The translations under genes and the position numbers were made by a program. A model generated the notes under the pieces. The model did no database searches. It was not told the DNA's origin and saw nothing but the letters and a program-made list of their open reading frames with translations. From Pyropia yezoensis (taxonomy: Eukaryota; Rhodophyta; Bangiophyceae; Bangiales; Bangiaceae), in contig CM020619.1 of assembly GCA_009829735.1 (NCBI GenBank), positions 12,949,777 through 13,013,776 on the forward strand: a stretch of DNA of 64,000 nucleotides, given 5' to 3'. Shown in pieces: positions 30,760 through 41,351 of the stretch; the first letter of the stretch is position 1; every line of letters begins with the position of its first letter.

Positions 30760-33700
30760 CAGGCGGGAGACCGTCCGGTATTTTTTCCAGGGAGAAGTTG
30801 GGCAGCCGCCTTGGGACAACAAAGTCTAGTGGAGCTACCCCTGTTGTCCGGTGAACACGACAGTTTTATGCTCAAGTGAGGACGGCCAGGAGCTCGTCCC
30901 ATTCTTTTTGATGCTCCTAGACGTAGTGCCGAAGCATGTCCACTAGGGTCCGGTTGAATCGTTCCACATGACCGTTCGTCTGTGGGTGGTACGTCGTAGT
31001 AAACAAGTTCTTGATACCCATCAGGTCACAGACTCCTTGGAAGAAAAGGGATGCAAACTGGGGACCATTTTCGGTTAAGACGGAGTCCGGAGGTCCATAG
31101 GCAGCTATCCAGTACTCGCAGATGGCCGACGTAACATCCAGGGCCGTGATGGTTCTTAGTGAGATTGCTCGGGTGAACTTGGAGAGCCGGTCACAGATAA
31201 TGAGCCGGTAAAGGTTGCCACTGGGTGTCTCAGGTAGGGGCCCCAGGATGTCCATGCTCAAGCTTGCAAGGGGTTCCGCCGCAGGAAGCAGTCGTAGCTT
31301 AGAAGTCTTCTTCCTCTGGGTCAACCGATTCCTTGCGCAGGAGACACAGGCCTCTAGATGCTTGTGGACGTCACTTGCCATGGTTTCCCAGTAGTAGTGT
31401 CGCCGCATTGAGGCGTACATCCGGTTGATGCCAGGGTGTCCAGCCTGGAGAAGCGAGTGTTCCAGGCGGAGGATATCAGCTCGTTGGTTTTGGGGTACGT
31501 AGACTTGAGTTGCCCCATCAAATGGTGATACCCATATCATGAGTCCATCCGTAGACTCGGAGAAGCGACTATTCCGGTTCAGGTCCATCTGGTGACGGAT
31601 CTCTAAGCAATGAGGATCCTTGAGCTGTGCCTCCAGCATTCGGTGAATGGTTAACGGTTGGTGGGCTTCAGGCGACTCGTATAAGGGAGCATGCCAACCA
31701 CATCCGACATTTGGGAGGATAAAACAGGGTATTTCTTCCGGGATAGGGCCCGTATCGGCTGCAGGAGTCTCCAACCGGGACATGGTGTCGGCGCAGTGGT
31801 GCTCCCTCCCTGCTCTTGTGCACACCTCGTCCTTGAATTCCGAGAGGCGTAGACGCCACCGGGCGACCCTTCCTTGGCTGCTGTCCAAGCATAGCAGCCA
31901 CCGTAGGCTGGCGTGGTCCGTCCGGATGAGAAACTCTTGTCCTTCTAAATAGGGGCGTAACAGGAAACAGGCCCAGACGACTGCCAAGCACTCGCCTTCC
32001 GTCGTAGAATAGTTCTTCTCTGCTGGAGTAAAGACGCGACCGTAGTAGCCCACCGGGAGGAAGTGCCCATCAGGTTGTTGCTGGAGTAGAGAGCACCCAA
32101 CCTGGACGCCACAGGCGTCGGTTTCTAGGACAAACTGGCCCTTCCGCTTGGGTAGCGCCAGTACTGGAGTCGTGGTCGGGCGCTTTTTAAGCTCCTCGGA
32201 GGCGGCTGTCTGTTTCTCGTCGAACACCGGGGGTTGTGCAGGGAGCTTCTTGCTGGTGAGCTTGGTCAACGGCCTGGCAATCAGGGCGTAGTCGCGTACA
32301 AACCGGCGGTAGACGTTGCACATACCCAGAAAGCTCTTGAGTTCCGTCTCGGCCTTGGGTTGCCGGGCTTGCCGAAGAGCTTTGACATTCTTCTCGTTGA
32401 CACGAAGCTCCCCCGGGCTCAGTACATGCCCCAGGTATTCAACCTCGGGCTCCAACAGGTGGCACTTTTCTGCCTTCAGGGTGATTCCACTCTTGTACAG
32501 GAGAGCCACGACCTCTCGGAGGTGCTCTAAGTGTTCCGCCGGAGTTTTGGAGAAGACGATGGCATCGTCCAAGTAAACCAGACATGTCCTTCATCTTTGC
32601 CCCGACAGGATGATGTCAATCGCTCTCTGGAAGGTATCCGGAGCAATGGTGAGGCCAAAAGGAAGTCGCTCGCACCGGAATAGCCCTATATGGCCCGTGA
32701 GGGTGGTCTTGTCCTTATCCTCGTCGGCCAGAGGGATCTGCCAGTATCCCGCGTTACAATCCAGAGTTGAGAAGAGGGTGGCGTCACCGAAAAAGTCGAT
32801 GCATTCATCCAGCCGGGGTATTGGGTATACATGCTTGACCATCATCTCGTTCAAGCGCCTGTAGTCGACGCCAAAACGGAAGTGATCGCCAGGTTTCGGG
32901 ACGACCACCACCGGGAAGGCCCACTCGCCATCTGAGGGCTCGGTAACATCCATCTTGAGCATCTTGGTAATCTGCTTCTCAATCTCATCCCGGCGATGTG
33001 GTCCAGCCCGGTACGGTTGCAGGTGTACTGGGTTAGCATCCGGCTTCAGTTGAATCCGATGTAGGGTGCCGTCCATCTTGCCCAGCTCTCCCGACCACAG
33101 GTGCCGATGTTCTTGGAGAAGCTTCTCCAGAGCCTCCTTCAGGTCGGGAGGAAACTTTTTTTGGTTAACGTTCGGCATTTTGGGCGGTGCTTGCTCGGGA
33201 TTTGGGGCAACGCCAGCAGCCTGTGCTTGTTCCGGAGGTACGCCCAGGACGGATAGGTTGAACTCCAGTACTTGCTGCAGGTTCAAAAGGTCCTCCTTGC
33301 TCAGGGCTCGGGCAGAGCCTCGAAAGGGTTCGGCTGTTCCAACTCGGGTGTTCTTGGCAAGAGTTATCGGTTTACGGCTCACGTTTACGACGAACACGGA
33401 GAATAGGACGTCCTTTCCACCTTCCGGTCGTGCCCATGGGCCAGATATAACCGGTGTTTCGCCAGAAATTCCTTGCGTCCGAAAATCAGGCATTGACCCG
33501 TTGTCCGGGTAGTCACTTGAACCTTGGCTTCCGAGCGAGGAGGAAGAAGCACTGGTATGAAGAGCGTCAAGGTAGAGGGTGGGATACGGTCCTTCTTGCT
33601 CTTGACTACACGAACCTTGGTGTCCAGATGCTCCAGCACCGGCGACACAAATCCATGGTTGAACTGTACCCTTCCTTCTCCTGGCAGGATACTCTTGACA

Positions 33701-33835
33701 TGCTGCTTCTGGGAGTCCCAGCCTAGGATGAGGGGGACGGAGAGGGTCTTAACTACAAGAGAGGGAATACAGCATTGGTTCATTGTTGACAAAAATGGTG
33801 ACAGGAAGGCGGCCAAGCGGTCATACAGTATGACC
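30760..33835 (-). pseudogene. pol: Family B pol, tandem copy 2
   Basis: Same content and same stop codons as 27218-30293, shifted by 3542 bp: RT Trp-to-TGA before LVYLDDAIVFS at about 32573, and integrase stop after MLRHYV at 30917. Only about three base differences were noticed over 3 kb (near 31913, 31987 and 33768), so the duplication is much younger than the LTR insertions beside it. Confidence 0.88.
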
Positions 33836-34303
33836 TGTGGCAGTATTGACCCCCAGGTAGGGGGCAACACGTGCCATGGAAGGGGCGGCAGGCCACTAGC
33901 CTGACCCGTTCCTCCCCCTGCATTTGGGTCCATATTCCCTAAGTTTGGGATAGTTAGCTTAGTAGTAAATCCAACTTGGATTTGAGGGTTTTCTGCATTT
34001 ATCGTCTTGAATTTTCGTGTGGCCCGGTGGGCAGGTGCTGGGGTGGGAGATTCTGAGTGCTGAGATTCTGAGGGGACCCTCGGGGGATAAGGGGAGGGAC
34101 AGCAGGGCTTGGCCTTGCTTCCCCGTCCCGACCAAGAAACTGTTGGCCCACACACCATCTTCTTGTTTGTCAGTGGGGGGATTGCCCCACAACAAGGATA
34201 GAGTGTGTGCGACTTGCACTTCTTCCGGTTCCCCCGACACGGGAGGCAGCCCTTGTGCACCGCCCCAACTTGGGTGTCGCGTGTGCGAGAGGTTTTTGCC
34301 ACA
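33836..34303 (+). repeat. Solo family A LTR inserted in the family B protease
   Basis: 468 bp, TGTGGCAG...TTTTTGCCACA, flanked by TGACC at 33831-33835 and 34304-34308. The minus-strand protease is split: RILDASGH on the right and the rest of the protease on the left. Private bases gagtgCtgag (34060) and acagcAggg (34104) distinguish it from other copies. Confidence 0.92.
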
Positions 34304-34600
34304 TGACCCGAGGCGTCTAGAATTCGGGTCTTAATAGGAGCTCTCCAGGATTGTTGGCGCCAGCCCGGAGGTAGCAGGTTCTAAGTGATGACGCTTGGTC
34401 CGGCTCCCGTGTCGACCACCGGAGTAACAGCTTGGGGGAGGCAATCCCCCACACGAATACGAGCATTAATCTTAATGTTGTCTTGACGCAGGATGAGCAC
34501 GGTCCCCTTGAACAAACAGGGTGTCCAGGCGGCTACCGGTTGAGCCGGTCACTGCCGTCCTTTCTCCCGGCACGCAAGGGGAGAATGGGAAGAAGTACCC
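34304..34600 (-). pseudogene. pol: Family B protease, N-terminal part
   Basis: Minus strand: LFKGTVLILRQDNIKINAR, then VGDCLPQAVTPVVDTGAGPS, with the active-site DTGAG of retroviral-type aspartic proteases near 34415. In-frame TAG or frameshifts follow (VIT-stop-NLLPPGW). The protease continues after the solo LTR at 33835. Low-complexity gag-pol linker lies to the right. Confidence 0.75.
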
Positions 34601-34799
34601 TGCCGTCGAATACTCGGGAAGGCACTTGGGGGGAGCGCCTGCCCTACTCGTTTCCCGAGCCACAGGATTCCTTGGAGGTCTCGGTCTCCAGGTCAATGTC
34701 CGTCTGAGCTTCCTTCGTCAGAGCCTCGGTAATGCTCTGCAAGGTCGCCACCCGAACCGCGTGTACCTGTGCCTTCGCCATCTTGGTAGGCGTTCACCG

Positions 34800-35440
34800 G
34801 TCAGCCCAGTTGACCCCCTTAGCGAACACTAGTCCTTGACGCTTGAGCCTCTCCTGGAGATCCTTAGGGATGGTCGGGCACTGGAAAGACAGATGGTCCT
34901 CCTTCCGGCACAGCTAACAAGGCCGGAAGCGCTGGTTCTCGACTTGTTTAGGGGCCACCAAGGAAGGCTGCTCCTTGGAAACGAAGCCACCCCACTTGTC
35001 ACCTGACGCCACGGAAGAGGTCTCGCCAACAGCCAGTACCGGTACTGGGTTATCGCCTCCCTTATACTTGTCGGGTCCGCGACGAGCTCGCGACAACGGC
35101 TTAGGAGTCGACACCATGGGGGTCTGGAGTGCCTTGGCTTGCCGGTACTTGCCCTGGGTGCAGGCCATCAGCTGTTGGAAGGTATGCTCTTGGTGTTCCT
35201 GGTTGTAGCTCTCAGCATCAACTTGAATATATTCAGGAAGCCCTTCCGAGAAGGTCATCTCAAGCCTGTCCTCAGGGTGAACGTTGCCACAAGCCTTGCT
35301 TATCTCCCGGACACGGCGGGCGAAGGCCTCTGGAGTCTCTTGTCGCTCCATGGTTCCGCGGTTCAACTTTCCCACCGCCTTGCGCAGGGAGTCCGCGTCG
35401 GCGTAGTTGGACAGGAGCCAGTTGACCGCTTCCGGATAGC
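34800..35440 (-). pseudogene. gag: Family B gag, capsid C-terminus and zinc knuckle with stop
   Basis: Minus strand from about 35440: SYPEAVNWLLSNYADADSL, TPEAFARRVREISKACGN and FSEGLPEYIQVDAESY, the C-terminal half of a Gypsy capsid (compare SYLELVNWLMR and FVEGLHWSVRMET in family A). A basic linker leads to the zinc knuckle. The knuckle reads C-stop-LCRKEDHLSFQC: the C-x2-C-x4-H-x4-C spacing is perfect but its second residue is a TAG codon at 34914-34916. The frame then goes on as PTIPKDLQERLKRQGLVF. Hence a once functional nucleocapsid, now broken. Confidence 0.78.
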
Positions 35441-35489
35441 TACCAACGCACCCCCAAAAGGCTCACTACCCGTCACACCCGGGGTTGGC

Positions 35490-35856
35490 GTGGTCAAACA
35501 GGGGTGAGCCCGAAGCAGGGGGAGTCTCTTCACGTCTCAGGGGGGGTGCGGTCCCCCCATGACTGTGACTCTACCACCTGTGGCGGATGTACGGTCCTCT
35601 GCGTCTCGGAGGCGATTCGACCCTCATAGTACACCTGCGGCCGCTTCCCCGGGGCATCTCAGAGATGTCTGAGAATGCCCGGGGTAACAGCGACAGGAAT
35701 GGGGTTATTGATGGGGGAAGGGCTGTCACCTTCAGACCCCAGCGGGGGCAGGGTTGAAGGGGGAGGCGTCAAGGCGACGGGAGGAGTGGGGGGAGGGGTG
35801 GAAACGTCGTGAAAGGGGTAGGGTAGACTCAAACGCGGGGACACACTCATGCGCAA
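35490..35856 (-). pseudogene. Possible family B gag N-terminal region
   Basis: Minus-strand open stretches: a Pro/Thr-rich segment (35856-35659) and then RPQVYYEGRIASETQRT in the same direction after a stop. Position upstream of the gag capsid and composition suit a Gag N-terminus, but there is no clear motif. It may be unrelated. Confidence 0.3.
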
Positions 35857-36023
35857 GATCCGGGTGGCCGCGACACCGGGGCGGCGCCCGACCGTCCCTC
35901 ACGGCCTCTGTGGCGTGGGGTGAAAGTTGGGGTCATGAAAAAACCCCAATTTTCTTCTTAGCCACTCACAGGGCTGCACGTTTCTTTAAAAATACTTGTG
36001 TAAAGAGACTCAGGATGCACACC
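35857..36023. other. Short interval without recognised feature
   Basis: GC-rich sequence passing into an A/T-richer stretch (about 35935-36040). I see no gene, repeat or motif here. Confidence 0.5.
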
Positions 36024-36617
36024 TTAACTAAATTTAGGCGTGCCCCCGCACGTACAGTAGCAGAGCAGCGCCGCTGGGTGAGCGGCCAGCGGCTGGAGCA
36101 GGTACACAGCAAAGAGGGGCAAAGAGCCCGTGCTGCCTTCGGCCAGCTGCCGAAACACGCCCACCATGGCACCGTAAAAGGTGCGCTGGGCGGGGGGCAG
36201 CGCCAGGCGGAGGGAAACGTCCGTCTTGGGTGGCAAAAGAGGGGCGAGCACCGACGTCGGCCGCCGGAGGACGACGGGCTGGAGCTTGCGGTGAAGGCAC
36301 CATGCACGACGACGGGCCTTGGAGTCGGCCACCGACACGGGGCCTCCGGTGCCCCCAACCACCCCGCGGCCGTCAAACGCCGCGGAGGCGGCGGCGGCCC
36401 GGCGGGAGCCCGCCACGATGACCTTCTCGTAGAGGCGCTCAAAATATTCGGCAGAGCCGAGCAGAGTGAAGGATGGGACGGCGCGGGACGAGGCGGATTG
36501 GGGTTCGCAGGGGACGACGGTGGCAGCTGGCTCAGGCGGAGGGTGTCGGGTCGGTACCAGAGGGGGCGCGACCGGCGTCAGGGTGCCCGCAGTGCGCCCA
36601 ACCTCAGACCGGAACAA
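36024..36617 (-). pseudogene. Fragment of a SNF2/RAD54-like ATPase
   Basis: Minus-strand frame of about 197 codons. From about 36473 it reads SFTLLGSAEYFERLYEKVIV, then an Ala-rich loop, then WCLHRKLQPVVLRRPTSVL, PLLPPKTDVSLRLALPPAQ and finally LLQPLAAHPAALL. In SNF2 translocases of the RAD54 type the same order occurs between the two RecA lobes: a loop with LG-x-x-x-E-F-x-x-x-[FY]-E-x-P-I, the L-x-x-x-V-[IL]-R-R-T block, [LY]-L-P-x-K, and L-x-x-x-x-x-H-P-x-L. The DEGH box, the second lobe and any flanking exons are not found, and the C-terminal end shifts into unrelated sequence (CYCTCGG). It is bounded by retroelement remnants on both sides. Probably a truncated gene or duplicated exon; an intact exon of a broken-up gene is less likely. 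Confidence 0.6.
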
Positions 36618-36715
36618 AAGGGTTCAAAGAAAAAGAATAGGCGGAGCTTGTATCTGGACAACCTTGACACACTCTCACGCCAGCTCCACGACGAGGACCA
36701 CCCCACGCAACATTC

Positions 36716-36829
36716 GGAGAACACTATGATATCGTCGAGGTATACAAGAGTGAGCTGCCACTTGACCCCGGCGAGTATTATATCGATCGCACGCTGAAAA
36801 GTCGCAGGTGCTTCGCAGAGCCTAAAGGG
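36716..36829 (-). pseudogene. Reverse transcriptase scrap (Gypsy YLDD box)
   Basis: Minus strand: PFRLCEAPATFQRAIDIIL then WQLTLVYLDDIIVFS, the palm segment of a Ty3/Gypsy RT, 38 codons, open. It differs from families A and B, so a third family is likely. It ends 15 bp before the stop codon of RPL19. Confidence 0.8.
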
Positions 36830-36843
36830 TAAATGTGAACACC

Positions 36844-37782
36844 CTATGCAGTCGCCTCCGCCTCGGCCGCCTTGGCAGCCTTTTTGGCACCCTGCGCCAC
36901 AATGTGGGCCTCGCGACGCTCGTCCTGGCGCAAGGCCTTCCGCTCGCGCGCGGCCTTGTTCTTGATGCGGCGCGCCTCGAACTGGTCGGCCAGCGTCTTG
37001 TCGCGGGACTTCTCTGCCTTCGCCTTGTGGATGTACTCCATCAGGACGCGCTTGTTCTTGAACACGTTACCCTTGCACCGCACGTACAGCTCGTGGTAAA
37101 GGTGCTTGTCAATCTTCTTGCCGTCCCGGTACTTCCGCAGCATGTTGCGGAGGACGCGCTGCCGCCGCATCCACTGCACCTTCTGCGGCAGCCGCGCGTC
37201 GCGGGTACCCAGGCGCTTACCGATGCCGCTGTGCCGGCCCTTGCGCTTCGCCTCATTGTACTTCCGGACCCGAGCGCGCGAGTGGACCGTCTCGGGCTTG
37301 CGGATCACAAACCCGTCCTTGACCAGCTTGCGGATGTTCTGACCTGCGAGGCGCAACACAAAACAGAGCAAAGCAGAAAAAACGACGTACAAATAGAAAG
37401 GTCAGGTCAGAATGCGCGAATTCTGGGGGACAGTAGACGATCCGCAGAGCGGCCGCCGACAGGAACAAAACGCACTCGGCCCCCCCACCTAGTATGCCTG
37501 CCCCACGCCCCACATGTGCTCGTGCATAGGCCAGGGCAGCAGCACAATACCGGAAGGATATCGCAGCGTCCCCGACGTGGCATACATTGCTACAACGGCG
37601 AGAAGCACAGTATCCTCGCGGTAACAGTGCACGCCCCTCAGCACACGAGAAGGGCAAGTACCAAGCGTACGAGAATTGGCGAGCGTGATGACTTGAACTT
37701 CATTGGGGTCCAACCACACCTTCCGCTGGCCGCACCGCAGCACAGACGCAGCAAGCCGCTTCTGCAGCTTAAGCGACGTCAT
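36844..37782 (-). CDS. RPL19: 60S ribosomal protein eL19 (two exons)
   Basis: Structural protein of the cytosolic large ribosomal subunit. Exon 1 is 37782-37671 (112 nt: [19 protein letters not shown]..., ending ANS plus one base). Exon 2 is 37343-36844 (500 nt, beginning with the last two bases of an Arg codon and then [11 protein letters not shown]). The intron, 37670-37344 (327 bp), has GTACGC and CGCAG ends and restores the family sequence exactly at NSR-QNIRKL. Total 203 aa against about 196 in animals. Family blocks visible: [67 protein letters not shown], and the Ala/Lys-rich tail. The first ATG in frame is used; codons upstream are not conserved. The 3' flank holds an RT scrap within 15 bp, so the terminator region is retroelement-derived. 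Confidence 0.96.
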
Positions 37783-39021
37783 GATGACGCGCACCACCGA
37801 CAGGGACAGAGGTACGCCTAGGAATCCAAGGCGGTCGTCGACCACAGAGAACACCACCGCCAGCTTCGTCGTCCGGCACCGAGCTGGCACCGTCGCCCTG
37901 GACGCGAGCAGAACGAACGGGGGCGCTCACGATCGGGACAGCGACGATCGTGGAACGTGGACACGCAGGTGCTACGGTCGATACGTTTGTCCTGTGGTGC
38001 TCAGGAAAGACAACCTGTCGTAGAATAAACCACAGACTGCTTTAATACTTGAATCCAATTTGTACCAAACAACTTCATATTAAGTCATCTCTCAAACGAG
38101 CGCCACGACGTGGCCCGTCGTGCTGAATGTTTAGTACAGCGTTTAAGTACGCCCAATCAGACCATTCTCGCCCCAATGAAACCATAATATATTTATATGT
38201 ACGGACTAATTCTCGCTCCTATCAATCCATCCGCGCCCGAACGCTACTGTACATACAGTACCTTCACCCACCACTCTCCACGACGTCGACGAGCACACGG
38301 CCGTCGGTCGCCCTGTCCTTCTCTCGACACCCTGAACGCACCTTCATGCCCCCAGCCCGGGTGCATCGCTACTGCACGTACGCACAAGAGGGGGGGGGGG
38401 AGGCGCCGCGGGCGGCCGAAATTGCCGCCCCCGCCACCACCGCTGCGCCTACCACTGCCCGCTTCCGCTGCCGCTGCTACTGCCGCCGCCGCCGCCGCTG
38501 ACGCCGCCGCTGCCTGCTGCCTGCTGCCGCTGCCCGTGGCCGCTAGCTGCCGTGGGCGCTGCCACGGCCGCGCGGCCGTTCGCCCCCCCGGCGGCGTCAC
38601 CGCACCGCCGTCGCCGCTGCCGCGACCGCCGCGGTGACCGCCGCCACGCGCTCCTTCACGGCCGTGGCGGCCGTGGCGGCCAACCCAACGGCATTGACAC
38701 GAGCGAGAAAAGGAGTTTGAGGCGAGGGGGCGCGAGGAGGCGGGGGGGGTCGGGCGGTCACCTCCCACCCCTCCCCCGCTGCCCTCCGCCGTGCCCCGGC
38801 CGTCGGCGTCTGACGGCACCATCCACCCACCAGCGGTGCGTATAGCGGTGGCCTCGCGCCAACGGGGGAACGCATGCGTGGGGGGGTCTTGATGTAGCAT
38901 CTGTACGTACGGCCGTCTCCTCTTCCCGCCCATGTGGAAGCGCCGCCCCACCCCAGAGGCAAGCCCTGAATTCAAAGCGCTGCAATATGTACGTACTGTA
39001 GCGCTCGAGGGAGTTCGAACA
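37783..39021. other. RPL19 upstream region and low-complexity interval
   Basis: 37783-38240 is moderate in GC and presumably contains the RPL19 promoter; no TATA box or initiator could be assigned. 38240-38860 is very GC-rich with Ala/Arg/Pro-rich open frames on both strands, none convincing. I see no gene here. Confidence 0.5.
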
Positions 39022-39767
39022 GAGGCGTTCACAAGAAATCACAGGTTTTCTTTGCACATGAAATCACATTTGCCTTCTCCCGCCAGATCTTCACCGCCAG
39101 ACCCCCCCCGCCGAGAACTGTGGACAGCTTTGTTAAGAGAACCGTCCCCCAAGCGACGAGCGGCACACCGTTACAGTAGGCTCTCCAGAGCATGTGCTTG
39201 GCATCCATAATATAGATATATTATGCCTTTTCCTACAAAATTAATGAGAACAGGCCACGTGGTGATGTCAACCGTGTGTCATCTGAGGTACTCACTTGTT
39301 CGCTACTCGCTCTATGATCTCTCTACCACCAGATGACTACAGACAAAACCACACCCCCAGGTACCTCGCCCACTCTTCCTGCGTCTACAGGTGCAAAAAA
39401 AAGCGGTGAGTTTCTATGGTGTGCTGCCCTGGAGAGCGCCCTCTTTCGATAACTTTCGTGCCAGAACAGCTACTTTTGTCCCCCCCCCCTCACAGCCTGG
39501 ATAAAGACGGCGGTCATGTACCGGCACAGCCCAGACTCTAGCTATGTGTCCCTGTGAGCCACTGAGAGCACGAAAGTCCCACTGGCAGCAAGTCAACATG
39601 GACCCAGGGGGGCGATTTTGCTCAGTGTCACACCCGTCCCCCCGAGCATGTAGCTACAAAAAAAGAGTGTACACACCAAGGGATGAGTAGTTCTCTCTAG
39701 CCAAGTATCTTCCAAAAGACCCCTGTACGGATACAGGCCGAAAAAGACGGAAATTAAAGCAAGCATG
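39022..39767 (+). repeat. Left arm of 746-bp inverted repeat
   Basis: Pairs with 40179-40924. Intra-strand pairing would give a hairpin with a 411-base loop. Confidence 0.95.
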
Positions 39768-40178
39768 TGCGCCGCTGGGCGAGCGCTAACAAGGCATGCA
39801 GATAAGAGCTCGCTTCTTGCGTGTACACACCAGTTGCATGAGCCACTTTGCGTCGCGCCCGTCCCCGACTGGCATCAGCTGTCATGCTTGCTTCGCTGTT
39901 CGTCAGTCTGTTGTATACGGTGCATCCTTCATGTTTTGGAGCAAAGTCTGCCGTCATTCTGTCCATGCCATGTGTCATCATATCGTGACCATGAACTGGC
40001 TGGAAGAACCATACCGCTGTTTGCTCAGCATGAGCATACAAGGGCCCGAGCAACCTTGTCTATGCTAGGAAAAAAGGAAAAACTGAACGTCAGACTGGGA
40101 AGATCGATGCAAACGCCTCTACAGAGTGAAAATAGTGAGCACGCGTAGCGTTCAAACTTGCAGTCCGCTTCAAGCGCC

Positions 40179-40924
40179 CATGCTTGCTTTAATTTCCGTC
40201 TTTTTCGGCCTGTATCCGTACAGGGGTCTTTTGGAAGATACTTGGCTAGAGAGAACTACTCATCCCTTGGTGTGTACACTCTTTTTTTGTAGCTACATGC
40301 TCGGGGGGACGGGTGTGACACTGAGCAAAATCGCCCCCCTGGGTCCATGTTGACTTGCTGCCAGTGGGACTTTCGTGCTCTCAGTGGCTCACAGGGACAC
40401 ATAGCTAGAGTCTGGGCTGTGCCGGTACATGACCGCCGTCTTTATCCAGGCTGTGAGGGGGGGGGGACAAAAGTAGCTGTTCTGGCACGAAAGTTATCGA
40501 AAGAGGGCGCTCTCCAGGGCAGCACACCATAGAAACTCACCGCTTTTTTTTGCACCTGTAGACGCAGGAAGAGTGGGCGAGGTACCTGGGGGTGTGGTTT
40601 TGTCTGTAGTCATCTGGTGGTAGAGAGATCATAGAGCGAGTAGCGAACAAGTGAGTACCTCAGATGACACACGGTTGACATCACCACGTGGCCTGTTCTC
40701 ATTAATTTTGTAGGAAAAGGCATAATATATCTATATTATGGATGCCAAGCACATGCTCTGGAGAGCCTACTGTAACGGTGTGCCGCTCGTCGCTTGGGGG
40801 ACGGTTCTCTTAACAAAGCTGTCCACAGTTCTCGGCGGGGGGGGTCTGGCGGTGAAGATCTGGCGGAAGAGGGCAAATGTGATTTCATGTGCAAAGAAAA
40901 CCTGTGATTTCTCGTGAACGCCTC
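40179..40924 (-). repeat. Right arm of 746-bp inverted repeat
   Basis: Near-perfect reverse complement of 39022-39767. Confidence 0.95.
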
Positions 40925-41351
40925 ATTGGATGTTGAAGGTACTCATGGGAAATACAACGATGGGTACCCAGCTATTGCCTGAGGCCGCGCCCTGTACCGA
41001 CCATGCGAGAAGGGCACTGTGGGTCCATGGATCAGGGGTGCGTGGACATACATATGCACAGATCATGGCACGCCGTCTTGTAGGGAGGGCTCCCGCGTCG
41101 ACCAGTACATTCTTTAGGGCATGTCTGCCGCCACGACTGTAGTGGTGGAAGGGCGCCGGTGAACGTCCGGCCGCGTCTACTGGCCCCTCTTCATTTACTC
41201 GGCCACCTATTTCTGTACACACTTTGACAAACTCACGACAACCACTGTCGAGGCACGAAAGCCGCCTGGGTGTCGCAGCTCGCGACCCATTCACGCAAGG
41301 CCCGTGTAGGTAGATGGTCGCCGCAGTTGTCATTGTCACGGCTATTGATAT
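40925..41351. other. Interval between the inverted repeat and the Cys-rich exon candidate
   Basis: An open minus-strand frame of 138 codons (41339-40923) covers it, but I recognise no domain and it may be chance in GC-rich DNA. Confidence 0.3.

Larger units (their letters stand above)
17366..35856 (-). mobile_element. Family B Ty3/Gypsy element, nested and partly duplicated
   Basis: Read on the minus strand: Pro-rich region (35856-35490), gag with CCHC (about 35440-34830), protease (34400-33600), RT and RNase H, integrase (to 30760 and again to 27218), and the integrase end with chromodomain (18044-17366). Insertions inside it are a complete family A element (18045-27217), a solo A LTR (33836-34303) and a hybrid A LTR (30294-30759) that joins two tandem copies of its pol. 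I found no LTR of its own; the outer limits are those of the last recognisable coding sequence and are uncertain at the 35.8-kb end. Confidence 0.75.
39022..40924. mobile_element. Foldback/TIR element with 746-bp inverted arms
   Basis: Left arm 39022-39767 (begins GAGGCGTTCACAAGAAATC, ends AAGCAAGCATG) and right arm 40179-40924 are reverse complements of each other, both 746 bp, with a 411-bp unique middle. Mismatches are few (one near the tips, a few near 39070-39090/40870), and even the 10-base C/G run and a short A+T-rich palindrome (CATAATATAGATATATTATG) are mirrored. The same 61-codon frame therefore appears on both strands and is not a gene. I find no transposase in the middle and no clear target-site duplication at the ends. 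Interpretation: a non-autonomous TIR (foldback or Mutator-like) element; an inverted duplication by another route is possible. Confidence 0.75.

Noticed and set aside
29843..30760. Minus-strand open frames of about 305 codons, also at 33385-34302
   Set aside because: Each is a chance fusion of true family B protease sequence with the antisense strand of an inserted LTR.
23..34916. Cytosine-deamination (RIP-like) decay of the retroelements
   Set aside because: Some stops are C-to-T or G-to-A changes, but others (Cys TGC to TGA, Glu GAG to TAG) are transversions and indels are common; no clear bias.
35754..36797. Plus-strand open frame of 347 codons
   Set aside because: Runs antisense to the SNF2/RAD54-like fragment and the RT scrap, both of which have family motifs.
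39414..39599. A 61-codon protein also found at 40347-40532
   Set aside because: Appears twice only because the inverted-repeat arms are identical; no independent evidence of coding.
39022..40924. Mutator-like element proper
   Set aside because: Long TIRs fit, but I find no 8-11-bp target duplication and no transposase, so only the neutral term foldback/TIR is used.
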